NCBI GenBank assembly: GCA_049323915.1
Contig: JBMOPC010000049.1
Location: 1 to 64,000, forward strand
Origin: BRHc4a sp049323915
GTDB taxonomy: Bacteria; Bacillota; Desulfotomaculia; Desulfotomaculales; Desulfocucumaceae
Direction: 5' to 3'
Length of the DNA: 64,000 bases
Shown: positions 15,786 to 23,821 of the stretch, piece after piece
How positions within the stretch are numbered: the stretch's first letter is position 1
How the letters are laid out: each line of letters opens with the position of its first letter
Notes under the pieces: generated by a model
Told to the model about the DNA's origin: nothing
The model's input: the letters and a program-made list of their open reading frames with translations, nothing else
The model's database searches: none
Position numbers and translations under genes: made by a program

Positions 15786-18700
15786 CTATTCCATTTCCAG
15801 AAAGACTTTCACTACCTTCGGGTCGAAGTGCTTTCCAGCTTGTTCCCTGATATATTCTCTTACTTTGTCTTCGGGCCAGGCCGGGCGGTAGGGGCGGTCC
15901 GAGTGCAGCGCGTCCCATACGTCGACCACTGCGAAGATACGCGCCGCCAGCGGGATCTGCTCGCCTTTCAAGCCGCGCGGGTAGCCGGTGCCGTCCCACT
16001 TTTCGTGGTGGCAATAGGGGATGTCCAGCGCCGGGCGGAGATGCTCGATTGGTGAGAGCATCTCAAAGGCATAGACTGGATGCAGGCGCATTATTTCCCA
16101 CTCTTCATCTGTAAGTGGGCCCGGTTTAAGCAGAATATGGTCGGGGATGCCCATCTTGCCGATGTCGTGGAGCAGCGCCCCCCGCCGCATGTGCACCAGC
16201 TCAGCCTCGCTTGTCCCCATAGTGCGCGCCAGGCGCACCGTCATCTCGGTGACCCGCTTGCTGTGGCCATCAGTCTCTTTGTCACGCAGGTCCAGGGCGT
16301 ATGACAGGCCCTCTATAGTGGCATCGTAAGCCATTGTCAGCTCAATGTTAGAGCGCTGCAGGCCGTCGAACAGCTCGGCGTTGTCTATGGCAATGGCTGC
16401 CTGCCCGGCCAGCGTCTCCAGAAAATCCAGCCACTCCTGACCGGCGTCGAGCGGGGAACGGTGGAAGATTTCCAGTACGCCTTTGACCTGCCCTTTGGCG
16501 ATGAGCGGCACGCCGTAGCATGTGATGAAGCCCTCACCCGCTAATAGCCGGGCACGGGTCAATGCGTCCCCCCACTCGGGCAGATTTTCGATATGGATGA
16601 TGCGCCGTTCCAGGGCGGCACAGCCTGCGCACCCTTCGCCCAGGCGCAGGCGGGAGCGCTCTATGGACTTAGAACGGAACCCTCGCCCGGCGACATATTC
16701 CAAGGTCTGGGTGTGCTTATTGAGTTGCAGTATGTCGGCAGCGTCAATTTCCAGTTGAGCAGTTACCTGGTCCAGGACGACGTTTAAGGAGTCGCGCAGG
16801 TCCTGGCCGGCAGTAATGGCCATGTCAATGCTGCGGAGGGCCTGCAGGTGCTCATAGCGGCGCTGTGCTTCTTCAAACAGCCGGGCATTTTCCATCGCAG
16901 CAGCGGCCTGATGGGCGTATGCCTGGAGGAACTCAACGCGCTCCGGGGCAAAGAAGCCGGGCTGGTCGCTGTACAGCAACAGTCCGCTGAAAGACTTGTT
17001 ACGGCTGATGAGAGGGAAACCGGCGGCACAGCAAAAGCCTTGCTCCAGCGCTGCATCGCGCCATGGGGCATAATTCGGATCGCTGGCGATATCAGTTATT
17101 ATGACTGAAGAGCCGGTTCTAATGGCCCGGCCAACTGCCCCCTGCCCTAACGGCGAATCATCCCAGTGCACCCCCAACGGGTCCAGTAACCCTGCCACCG
17201 GATAGCTGGCCAGCAGCCGCACACGGCCATCCTCTTCGGCGCGGCCCAGCCAGGCCAGGCGCACCCCAAAGGCCTCCACACAGGTACGGGTGATATCCTC
17301 GGCCAGTTCTTTTATGTTGAGGCTTTGCCCGAGTTTCTGGGCACTGGTGTAAAGCGCCCTTATTGTTTTCAACTGGCGCAGGTTCTTGCTGTAAAGCCGG
17401 GAGTTGGCGATAACCAGCGCCACCCGGTCAGCCAGGTCCTGCAAGAACGCCTGGTCATCGGCTGTATACGGTCGTCCTGGATTATCCCGCGACAGGCTTA
17501 ACGCCCCAATTACAAGGCCCCCCTGCAGGCGCAGCGGCGCGAGAAGGAAGTTGGAGATGCCGAAGCAGTCCAGGTACGACCAATATTCAGGCTTGGTCAA
17601 GGCGCCCATCTGCTCCGGTGATGCAGAATTAATGAGCAGCGTCTGGGAGGTTTGCAATACGCGGTCGAACGGTCCCCCGTCCACGCGCACGGGTGAAGTA
17701 GCCAACAATTTGCGCATCATATCGAACGCTGCCGGGTTGGAATGATGAAAGGCAACAGGATTTAACCACTGCCCGTCATCTGACAAAAGACAGACGACGC
17801 TGGCGTCGCCGATTAAATCGGCTGTGCGCCTGGCAACTGTATCTAAAACAGCCTGGTAGTCCAGACCGGCTTCAGTCAGTGCCTGCGAGATCTCCGCCAT
17901 CGCCTGGGCGCGGGCGGCATCGCGCCGGATGCGGTCTTCGGCCAGCTTGCGCTCAAAAGCACTCCCAATAATCTCTGAGCTTATACGGAGGAGCACCAGA
18001 TCATCACTGTGCCATTCCCCTGTCCCAATAACATTATCAAAGCCTATAAATCCGGCAAGATTTCCTCTTACATTTATAGGCAACACCAAAATGGATTTTA
18101 TCTCCTGACTCTCCAGTATTTCCTGTTCAGATCTTGCCTCGGCAGGCATTTTTGAGACATCTGTGATGTAGATAATTTCCCCTTTGCGGAGTTTCGACAT
18201 CCACCACGGGAACATACCGACAGGGAGGTTTTGAAGATTTTCTATTTGCGGGCTCACTCCCATGGCGCACCACTCATGTGTATTGTCCATCGTCACTTTG
18301 TCTTCTCGAAAAAGAAAGAGATAGGCACGGCTCGCCCCTCTCAAAATACCCATATCGGCAAGTGAGGCGTTAATGGCGTCATTAATATTGGATTGACCAA
18401 CGAACCGGGACGAAATACGCGCAATGGTTTCCTCCAGCGCCAGTCTGCGCTGGATGGCCGCTTCCGTCCGCTTGCGCTCGGTGATATCCAAAAGAGATGC
18501 AACGCTCTTTTTGGTTCCTGGAATCATGGCCATGGTCGCAAATATGTCTCTGACATTACCCTGTCTGTCAACCAATCTGAATTCATAGTTTCCTGGAGCA
18601 GCACCTGGATCAGCCCTACGCGCATGGTGATATTCTTTTAATCTATACAAATCATCTTTGGAGACGAATTCTTTCCAGCTTTTCTTGCCTTCCACTTCTT

Positions 18701-19937
18701 CTTTGGAATAACCGGTGAGTTTTTCCAATTCTGTATTCGCCAGGGATATTGTAGTATCCTCTTCGATTATTGCTGTAGCAGTTCCGGTGTTTTCAAAGAT
18801 GGCCCGGTACTTTTCTTCCGACTCCCGAAGCGCATTCTCCATTTGCTTGCGCTCGGTGATGTCGCGGGAAAGAGCCTCAGCCATTTTGTCGAAGGAGTGT
18901 GCCAGCTGGCCCAGTTCTCCTTTATCGTAGGTCAGGCCGGTACGGGCGCTCAGGTCGCCTGCCGCAAACTGCTGAGTCGCACCCAGCAGGCAATCTACCC
19001 GTCGTATAACGAAACGATTACTCCCCGCCCAGGCAATGGCGAGTATCAGGGCAGTGATAAGCCCAAGCCCGGCCAGGTTTCGGGCCAGCATGCGGTTGGC
19101 ACCGGCAAACGCGGAATCAAAAGGAATACCGGCGTAGATGTATACGTCTCCTCTTCCTGCACTGTTAAAAAGTGACCTGAAAGCGTACAAACGCGGTATG
19201 CCATCTATACCTACGCTCTCGAATTTGCCCTCACCCTGCCGATTGAGGACGGCTTGGACAATGGGCGCTTCCGTCACGGACTTTCCGACCCATTTTTCCG
19301 AATCGGGGTAGCGGGACAGAATTGTGCCGTTTCGGTCTATAACGGTAAGGATTGTGCCCGCAGGCAACTCCTGTTCTGCAGCCAGTTGGTCGAGCCAGGT
19401 CAAATCTATCCCGGCGATGAGCACTGACTTGACCTGGCCGTCCTCGCCGAGGACGGGATAACTGAAGTGGATCGTGGGCTTACTGGTAGTTCTGGAAATC
19501 GCATAATCGCCGACGGTGAAGTCGCGTGTCTTCAGAACACGTTGAAAATAGGCCCGATCGGCAATGTTCAATGGACTGCTGGCTGACGGGACGGTGCAGA
19601 ATAATTCGCCATCAGGCTTAGCTATAGCGAAAACTATATAGTGTGAATTGCGTTGTAACAGATTGCTAAAGAGCTTACCGCACATGGTAGAATCGCCACT
19701 TTGTACCTCTGGCAAATGCGCCAATATTTCAAGGATCTGTTGAATTTCCTCGATTAGCCTTTCCTGCTCACTGGAGGCTTGCCGCAACAGCAATAACGTA
19801 TCTTGCTGCGCTTGGTAAGTTGCCAGTTGGCGTTCTTCTGCAAAAGTATACAAACTCAGCCCAAACGCCGGAAGGACGGCGAGGAGTACAAGAAGCAATA
19901 AACGGACACGAAGACTCGCAAAAGACAATCTTGTCAT
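15786..19937 (-). CDS. membrane sensor with Cache, HAMP, PAS, four GAF and HD-GYP domains
   Basis: A 1383-residue putative cyclic-di-GMP phosphodiesterase. Visible parts are a TM segment (11-30), an extracellular dCache-like sensor (35-285), a second TM (288-306), HAMP (about 307-360), PAS (370-490), four GAF-like domains (about 505-660, 675-835, 855-1010, 1030-1180) and a C-terminal HD-GYP domain with HDIGKMGIPD (HD at 1258-1259) and HHEKWDGTGYPRGL. The start has GAGAAGG about 7 bp upstream. A chemoreceptor remnant and a c-di-GMP riboswitch lie upstream, so the enzyme may be controlled by its own substrate. Base composition looks richer in GCG/CGC than its neighbours, which could reflect transfer; this was not measured. 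Confidence 0.9.
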   Translation of the reverse strand: MTRLSFASLRVRLLLLVLLAVLPAFGLSLYTFAEERQLATYQAQQDTLLLLRQASSEQERLIEEIQQILEILAHLPEVQSGDSTMCGKLFSNLLQRNSHYIVFAIAKPDGELFCTVPSASSPLNIADRAYFQRVLKTRDFTVGDYAISRTTSKPTIHFSYPVLGEDGQVKSVLIAGIDLTWLDQLAAEQELPAGTILTVIDRNGTILSRYPDSEKWVGKSVTEAPIVQAVLNRQGEGKFESVGIDGIPRLYAFRSLFNSAGRGDVYIYAGIPFDSAFAGANRMLARNLAGLGLITALILAIAWAGSNRFVIRRVDCLLGATQQFAAGDLSARTGLTYDKGELGQLAHSFDKMAEALSRDITERKQMENALRESEEKYRAIFENTGTATAIIEEDTTISLANTELEKLTGYSKEEVEGKKSWKEFVSKDDLYRLKEYHHARRADPGAAPGNYEFRLVDRQGNVRDIFATMAMIPGTKKSVASLLDITERKRTEAAIQRRLALEETIARISSRFVGQSNINDAINASLADMGILRGASRAYLFLFREDKVTMDNTHEWCAMGVSPQIENLQNLPVGMFPWWMSKLRKGEIIYITDVSKMPAEARSEQEILESQEIKSILVLPINVRGNLAGFIGFDNVIGTGEWHSDDLVLLRISSEIIGSAFERKLAEDRIRRDAARAQAMAEISQALTEAGLDYQAVLDTVARRTADLIGDASVVCLLSDDGQWLNPVAFHHSNPAAFDMMRKLLATSPVRVDGGPFDRVLQTSQTLLINSASPEQMGALTKPEYWSYLDCFGISNFLLAPLRLQGGLVIGALSLSRDNPGRPYTADDQAFLQDLADRVALVIANSRLYSKNLRQLKTIRALYTSAQKLGQSLNIKELAEDITRTCVEAFGVRLAWLGRAEEDGRVRLLASYPVAGLLDPLGVHWDDSPLGQGAVGRAIRTGSSVIITDIASDPNYAPWRDAALEQGFCCAAGFPLISRNKSFSGLLLYSDQPGFFAPERVEFLQAYAHQAAAAMENARLFEEAQRRYEHLQALRSIDMAITAGQDLRDSLNVVLDQVTAQLEIDAADILQLNKHTQTLEYVAGRGFRSKSIERSRLRLGEGCAGCAALERRIIHIENLPEWGDALTRARLLAGEGFITCYGVPLIAKGQVKGVLEIFHRSPLDAGQEWLDFLETLAGQAAIAIDNAELFDGLQRSNIELTMAYDATIEGLSYALDLRDKETDGHSKRVTEMTVRLARTMGTSEAELVHMRRGALLHDIGKMGIPDHILLKPGPLTDEEWEIMRLHPVYAFEMLSPIEHLRPALDIPYCHHEKWDGTGYPRGLKGEQIPLAARIFAVVDVWDALHSDRPYRPAWPEDKVREYIREQAGKHFDPKVVKVFLEME

Positions 19938-19979
19938 GGGCGCTACCTTCTCACTTTTTATGCATATTTAAAAATAGCC

Positions 19980-20120
19980 TCATCCGGAAATCTGGTCGGC
20001 CGCCGAGGCAACATTTTGGATCTGTTTTGCCAGGTCCTCGATTAGTCCTATAATGCCCTTGAAGCTCTCGCCAAGCCCCTGCTCCCCGGCCCTTGCCGCC
20101 TCGATATTAAACTTTTTCAC
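19980..20120 (-). pseudogene. methyl-accepting chemotaxis protein remnant
   Basis: A 46-codon frame on the minus strand contains NIEAARAGEQG, the hallmark hairpin-tip motif of chemoreceptor signalling domains, joined directly to a C-terminal-type segment (IEDLAKQIQNVASAADQIS) and a stop codon. The middle of the signalling domain and everything upstream are missing, so this is a deletion remnant. It sits between a c-di-GMP riboswitch, which often controls chemoreceptor genes, and the HD-GYP gene. Confidence 0.7.
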
Positions 20121-20173
20121 GGTTCGTTGTTTGATTCAGCGGTTTTCGCTAATTATTGAAAGGTATTGCAAAT

Positions 20174-20196
20174 AAAAAAGGGAGCCCGCTGCTCCC
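20174..20196 (-). terminator. terminator of the c-di-GMP riboswitch
   Basis: On the minus strand GGGAGC, loop AGCGG, GCTCCC is followed by TTTTTT, about 25 nt after the aptamer. This is a typical transcriptional expression platform. Confidence 0.8.
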
Positions 20197-20221
20197 AAAT
20201 CGATTCCTCTGCCGTTTAGGG

Positions 20222-20306
20222 ATTTACAGCCTGGCAGTCGTAGCATTTTGCTTTAGACCCATAGCTTTGCGTCACCGCCTTTCGACGGTTTTGCCCTCAG
20301 CCCTTT
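20222..20306 (-). ncRNA. cyclic-di-GMP-I (GEMM) riboswitch aptamer
   Basis: On the minus strand the conserved core is plain: GGGCAAAACCGTCGAAAGG, then GACGCAAAGCTATGGGTCTAA, a second hairpin, and GACTGCCAGGCTG. These match the GEMM-I class features (GNRA-type tetraloop CGAAAG, ACGCAAAGC junction, tetraloop receptor). Edges are approximate. A terminator follows, then a chemoreceptor remnant and the HD-GYP gene on the same strand. Confidence 0.9.
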
Positions 20307-20480
20307 TATTAACAATGTCTCAAATGGGACTTTTGTCCTATTTATGACATTATTAACTTCGACATGTATTACCGTTTTCCTCTAAATTCATATAAAATTC
20401 TCTTTGGGACCAGGCAGATTGAAAGCGTAACAGGTAAAGAGGCAGACCACACCCCTGTTATACAAAATAAATTAATTTTG

Positions 20481-20606
20481 CTATAACACTCCTATGTCCT
20501 GGCCAAATAAAATCCTTGTTCCTTCAATGTCAATATATGGGCTGATCCCACCTGGAGTATGGCCAGGGGTCGGCGTATTCTCCGTTGGCCTTGGTTTATT
20601 GATCAT
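20481..20606 (-). pseudogene. metallo-beta-lactamase-fold hydrolase fragment
   Basis: A 41-codon frame encodes TPGHTPGGISPYIDIEG and TRILFGQDIGVL followed by a stop. PGHTPGG...ILFGQD is the fourth-strand His / metal Asp region of MBL-fold enzymes; the THxHxDH part and the C-terminal domain are absent. It appears to be a relic, with no ribosome binding site. A small palindrome GCATAATTCAAATTATGC (20607-20624) abuts it. The rest of 20307-20700 shows no gene. Confidence 0.6.
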
Positions 20607-20703
20607 GCATAATTCAAATTATGCGGTTAGTTCGTGGTATCTAATATGATGTAGCTGAAGGATTTTGCAATACCGCCTTCTATTTCCACAGTTTTAACGC
20701 GGT

Positions 20704-20886
20704 CTACTTTGTTTTTTCCTCTTTCTGCACTTCTTTTCTATAGAGGCAGAGATCTTCCTTTTTATCATCTTCCAGGCGGCACCCCCAGTAGGTATTACCT
20801 GCTACCAAGAGGCGGTAACCACACCAGGTGCAAAAGGTATGGGCAATCTGCTCCTTTGTCATATCCTTTGTCTTTGCCTTTTCCAT
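20704..20886 (-). CDS. small Cys-containing protein (possible zinc ribbon)
   Basis: A 60-residue, Lys/Glu-rich product with four cysteines: CTWCGYRLLVAGNTYWGC and a later Cys in DLCLYRK. The pattern suggests a minimal metal-binding ribbon. A strong AAGGAGGAGG sits just before the ATG, which supports real translation. I do not recognise a family, and function is unknown. It lies alone between two MBL-type sequences. Confidence 0.6.
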   Translation of the reverse strand: MEKAKTKDMTKEQIAHTFCTWCGYRLLVAGNTYWGCRLEDDKKEDLCLYRKEVQKEEKTK

Positions 20887-20984
20887 TTTCCACTCCTCCT
20901 CCTTTATAAGACATCTTCTAATCTAATAACAGGTGTAAGCTAACTAAATATTTTCTACTTCCAGGTATGGATTCCTGCTATTGT

Positions 20985-21953
20985 TCAGGAGCGAAAAAAC
21001 CGGGAAACACCGCTTTGATCAATAGCCTCAATTATCCTTCCCTCATCGGCAAGATAGTCCAGGTGCGAAACAACCTCGAAAACCGCCAGCAGCTTGTCAA
21101 ACCCCTTTACATGCGGATAATAAATCCTTGATATCTGATAAGGGGTCATACCGGCTGCTTCTCCGGCGGGAATCAGGCTGAATATTTCCTCCAGCCTGCT
21201 GTTGTGAAACTCTATCCTGTATTTTGCCAGCCCGCCCGGATCGTGAACCGGGTCTCCGTGTCCCGGCAGGCACAGTGCGGGATTCAGTCCGGCGATCCTC
21301 TCCATGCTCTCAAACATCTCCGACATGCTTCTCCGGCGCAGATTTTTTTCGTTGGGGTTGTATCCAAGGGAAGGAACGGAAGAAATATCTGGCAGGAGCA
21401 TATCTCCCGAAAGAAGTATGTTTTCCCCCTCCCAGTACAGGCAGGTATGTCCGCCGCTATGGCCGGGCATATGCAGCATCTTTATACTGAACCCTGAAAA
21501 CTCAAGGCCGGCCTCGCCGGAGAAGGTTGTAACGCTTCCAATAGGATGAGTAAAAGGAATATTTGACAGAAAAGACACGTTTCCGTCAATCATTTCCTCC
21601 GGCACCCCGGTGGTGCGAAGGGTGCGGGCCATGTTTTCTATATACTGCCGGCCCGGCCTTATCAGTGCCATTTCCTCTTCCCTTACAATCACCTCGGCGC
21701 CGGACTCCTCCTGTATTTTACCAGCCATTCCGTAGTGGTCAAGGTGCCCGTGGGTTATAACCACCCTCCTGATATCGGCAAGTGTTACTCCGTGCTGTTC
21801 AATGGCGCTGTAAAGAACCTCCCGGGAAGGTGGGTAGTACAGCCCCGGATCGACCAGTGTGACCGGGTCCTCTTTGATAAGGTAGGCGTTTACATCACCC
21901 ACGGGAAAAGGAGTGGGCAGATGAATTGTTTTTATCGGAAGTGCTTCGGTCAT
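20985..21953 (-). CDS. MBL-fold metallohydrolase
   Basis: A 322-residue metallo-beta-lactamase-fold hydrolase with the dinuclear metal site THGHLDHYG, MPGHSGGH, LSGDML and PGHGDPV, and a C-terminal helical extension (about 230-322) like the LACTB2/hydroxyacylglutathione hydrolase-like group. The frame is open six codons further, but the upstream Met would overlap the ribosome binding site CGGAGG, which is about 7 bp before MTEALP. The substrate could be a thioester, lactone or nucleic acid; nothing nearby decides it. It is separated from the nitrilase-folate operon by a repeat block. Confidence 0.85.
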   Translation of the reverse strand: MTEALPIKTIHLPTPFPVGDVNAYLIKEDPVTLVDPGLYYPPSREVLYSAIEQHGVTLADIRRVVITHGHLDHYGMAGKIQEESGAEVIVREEEMALIRPGRQYIENMARTLRTTGVPEEMIDGNVSFLSNIPFTHPIGSVTTFSGEAGLEFSGFSIKMLHMPGHSGGHTCLYWEGENILLSGDMLLPDISSVPSLGYNPNEKNLRRRSMSEMFESMERIAGLNPALCLPGHGDPVHDPGGLAKYRIEFHNSRLEEIFSLIPAGEAAGMTPYQISRIYYPHVKGFDKLLAVFEVVSHLDYLADEGRIIEAIDQSGVSRFFRS

Positions 21954-21973
21954 TTTAAACCTCCGGAACATTA

Positions 21974-22133
21974 GTTATTGGTTGTTGCTTTTAAGTTACC
22001 GGCTATAAGCTGTAAGGTCCTAGCAGCAAGTAGCTAGCCGCTAGCCACTGGTTACCAGCTATTACCAACTACAAATTGCCAATAACTTATAACCAAAAAC
22101 CAGGATAGCTTAAAGCTTATAGCTTACAGCTAT
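21974..22133. repeat. degenerate word repeat (TAGCTTATAGC family), long block
   Basis: About 160 bp of imperfect AGTTATTGG, GGCTATAAGC, TAGCTAGCCGCTAGCC and AGCTTATAGCTTACAGC words, with much self-complementarity, fills the gap between the nitrilase gene and the MBL-fold gene. Same family as 133-181 and 25043-25075. Confidence 0.7.
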
Positions 22134-22957
22134 TTTATCAGCGGGCCGTAAAGCTCCGGCCTTCTGCAGTCGAGATAAAAGCTGTGCCTCATTGACCTGG
22201 CCTTTTTCATCCTGATGGTGTTGATGACTTCGGGGTCCAGGTCGGCCACCAGCATGCCCTCGCCGCTGCCGCAGCTCCGGGCCACCGGGTTGCCCCTGGG
22301 GTCCACCACCAGCGCCCCACCGCAAAACTCCTGGCCGCAGCCGTCATCCCCCACAAGATTGCAGGCCGCCACAAAAACGGAATTATCATAGGCCCTGGCT
22401 ACCATATACTTCATCCAGATGCCTATTCTGTCCCCGACAATTACCGGTGATGCGTGGGGCGCAAAAATTATTTCAGCACCCTTAAGGGAAAGAATGGTTG
22501 AAACCTCGGGGAAATGCATATCCCAGCATATCTGTATGCCGAAGCGGGCCTTTACGGCACTGAATACGGGAAGGTCATCCCCGGCGGTAAAATAAGGGAT
22601 TTCGCTTTTCCCCAGGTGGGTCTTACGGTATTTTTCAAAGCTTCCGTCCGGAAAAAAAACCACCTGGGTTATATAAGGCTTTTCCTCTGCCCCGTCCTCA
22701 GCCAGGCCCACCAGCACCACAACACCGCTGCCGGCAGCCATTCGGCCGATCCTAGCGGCAATTTCGCCAGGGACCTTTACAGAGCTAAAACGGGCCTTTT
22801 CCCTGCTGTATCCCTGAAGGCACATTTCGGGAAAACAGATTATATCAACTCCGCCGGCCGCCGCCCGGTCTATATAATGCTCTATTTTCTCAAGGTTGTT
22901 TTCCAACATCCCCTGTTCCGATCTCATCTGAACCAGGGCTATTCGAGTTTTATCCAC
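22130..22957 (-). CDS. carbon-nitrogen hydrolase (nitrilase superfamily)
   Basis: A 275-residue amidase-type enzyme with the full catalytic triad: Glu44 (CFPEMCLQGYS), Lys112 (YRKTHLG) and Cys144 (QICWDMHFPE). It should hydrolyse a C-N bond in a small amide or carbamoyl compound. Its start overlaps the end of folK by 8 bp, so it is translationally coupled to folP-folB-folK and may act on a folate-related or C1 metabolite, though this is inference from position only. Confidence 0.88.
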   Translation of the reverse strand: MDKTRIALVQMRSEQGMLENNLEKIEHYIDRAAAGGVDIICFPEMCLQGYSREKARFSSVKVPGEIAARIGRMAAGSGVVVLVGLAEDGAEEKPYITQVVFFPDGSFEKYRKTHLGKSEIPYFTAGDDLPVFSAVKARFGIQICWDMHFPEVSTILSLKGAEIIFAPHASPVIVGDRIGIWMKYMVARAYDNSVFVAACNLVGDDGCGQEFCGGALVVDPRGNPVARSCGSGEGMLVADLDPEVINTIRMKKARSMRHSFYLDCRRPELYGPLIK

Positions 22958-23459
22958 GAAAAATCCCTTCCCACCTCTCTATTCGCTGGGTGCGGGACAG
23001 ACCGGCCGCAAGATCCGCCGCTCTGCCGCCTCCGGGAAGAAGGAGATCCGGGCACAGGTCGGCCAGGGGAACCGCCACAAAGGCCCGCTCCCCCATCCTG
23101 GGGTGCGGCACCTGGAGTTCGGGCGTATCTATGGTCAAATCCCCGTACAGCAGCATGTCGAGGTCTATTAACCTGGGCCCCCAGTGTATGGTCCTCTCCC
23201 TGCCCATTTTATTCTCTGTGTCCAGCAAAAAAGCCAGCAATTCATGGGGTGTAAGTTCTGTCACCAGATCTGCCACTGTATTTAAAAACCAGTCCTGGTC
23301 CGTATACCCCACCGGGTCAGTCCTGTACAGCGGGGCAACCCCGGCAACCGAAATAAGGGGGTTACCTTTCAGATGCTCAATGGCCCTTCTGATATTCTCC
23401 TCTTTACGGCCCATGTTTGATCCGAGGCCTATAAAAACTCTCTGTGACAACAATCTCAA
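22950..23459 (-). CDS. folK: 2-amino-4-hydroxy-6-hydroxymethyldihydropteridine diphosphokinase
   Basis: Pyrophosphorylates 6-hydroxymethyl-dihydropterin, the step before dihydropteroate synthase. The 169 residues show GLGSNMGRKEENIRRAI at the N-terminus, FLNTVADLVT, WGPRLIDLDMLLYGD and HPRMGERAFVAVPL, the usual signatures. It overlaps folB by 4 bp and the nitrilase gene by 8 bp. Confidence 0.96.
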   Translation of the reverse strand: MRLLSQRVFIGLGSNMGRKEENIRRAIEHLKGNPLISVAGVAPLYRTDPVGYTDQDWFLNTVADLVTELTPHELLAFLLDTENKMGRERTIHWGPRLIDLDMLLYGDLTIDTPELQVPHPRMGERAFVAVPLADLCPDLLLPGGGRAADLAAGLSRTQRIERWEGIFRG

Positions 23460-23821
23460 ACCTTTCGAACTCTTGTAATCTCGGCCGCCATGTACTCAAA
23501 CAGCCCCTGAACCGGCGCCGAGGGTTTTTTCAGCATGACCCCGACCTCCTGCACCTGCCCGAACCTTGTCAGAACACGGCTGGCTATCTCCCGGGCCACC
23601 GCCTCTATCAGGTTCATGGGGGGGCCTGTGACCACCTCTTCCACCAGATCGAAGACTTCAGCGTAACTGACTGTATGGCTTAAATCATCGCTTTTTCCGG
23701 CAGGCTCAAGATCAAGGCCGAGTTCCATGTCCACCACGAAAATCTGCCCCTGCTCCCTTTCATGGGCCAGAACCCCGTGATGCCCGAAGAACCTCATCCC
23801 CTTCATTATTATCTTATCCAT
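23456..23821 (-). CDS. folB: dihydroneopterin aldolase
   Basis: Cleaves dihydroneopterin to 6-hydroxymethyl-dihydropterin. The 121-residue T-fold protein carries MRFFGHHGVLAHEREQGQ at the N-terminus, the conserved TVSYAEVFDLVEEV and the C-terminal VMLKKPSAPV. Length matches the family. Its start overlaps the end of folP by 8 bp, and its end overlaps folK by 4 bp, giving tight coupling. Confidence 0.95.
   Translation of the reverse strand: MDKIIMKGMRFFGHHGVLAHEREQGQIFVVDMELGLDLEPAGKSDDLSHTVSYAEVFDLVEEVVTGPPMNLIEAVAREIASRVLTRFGQVQEVGVMLKKPSAPVQGLFEYMAAEITRVRKV

Noticed and set aside
14404..16014. A 536-codon minus-strand open frame opposite the spore photoproduct lyase gene
   Set aside because: It overlaps well-supported genes on both strands, and its translation shows no domain or family likeness.
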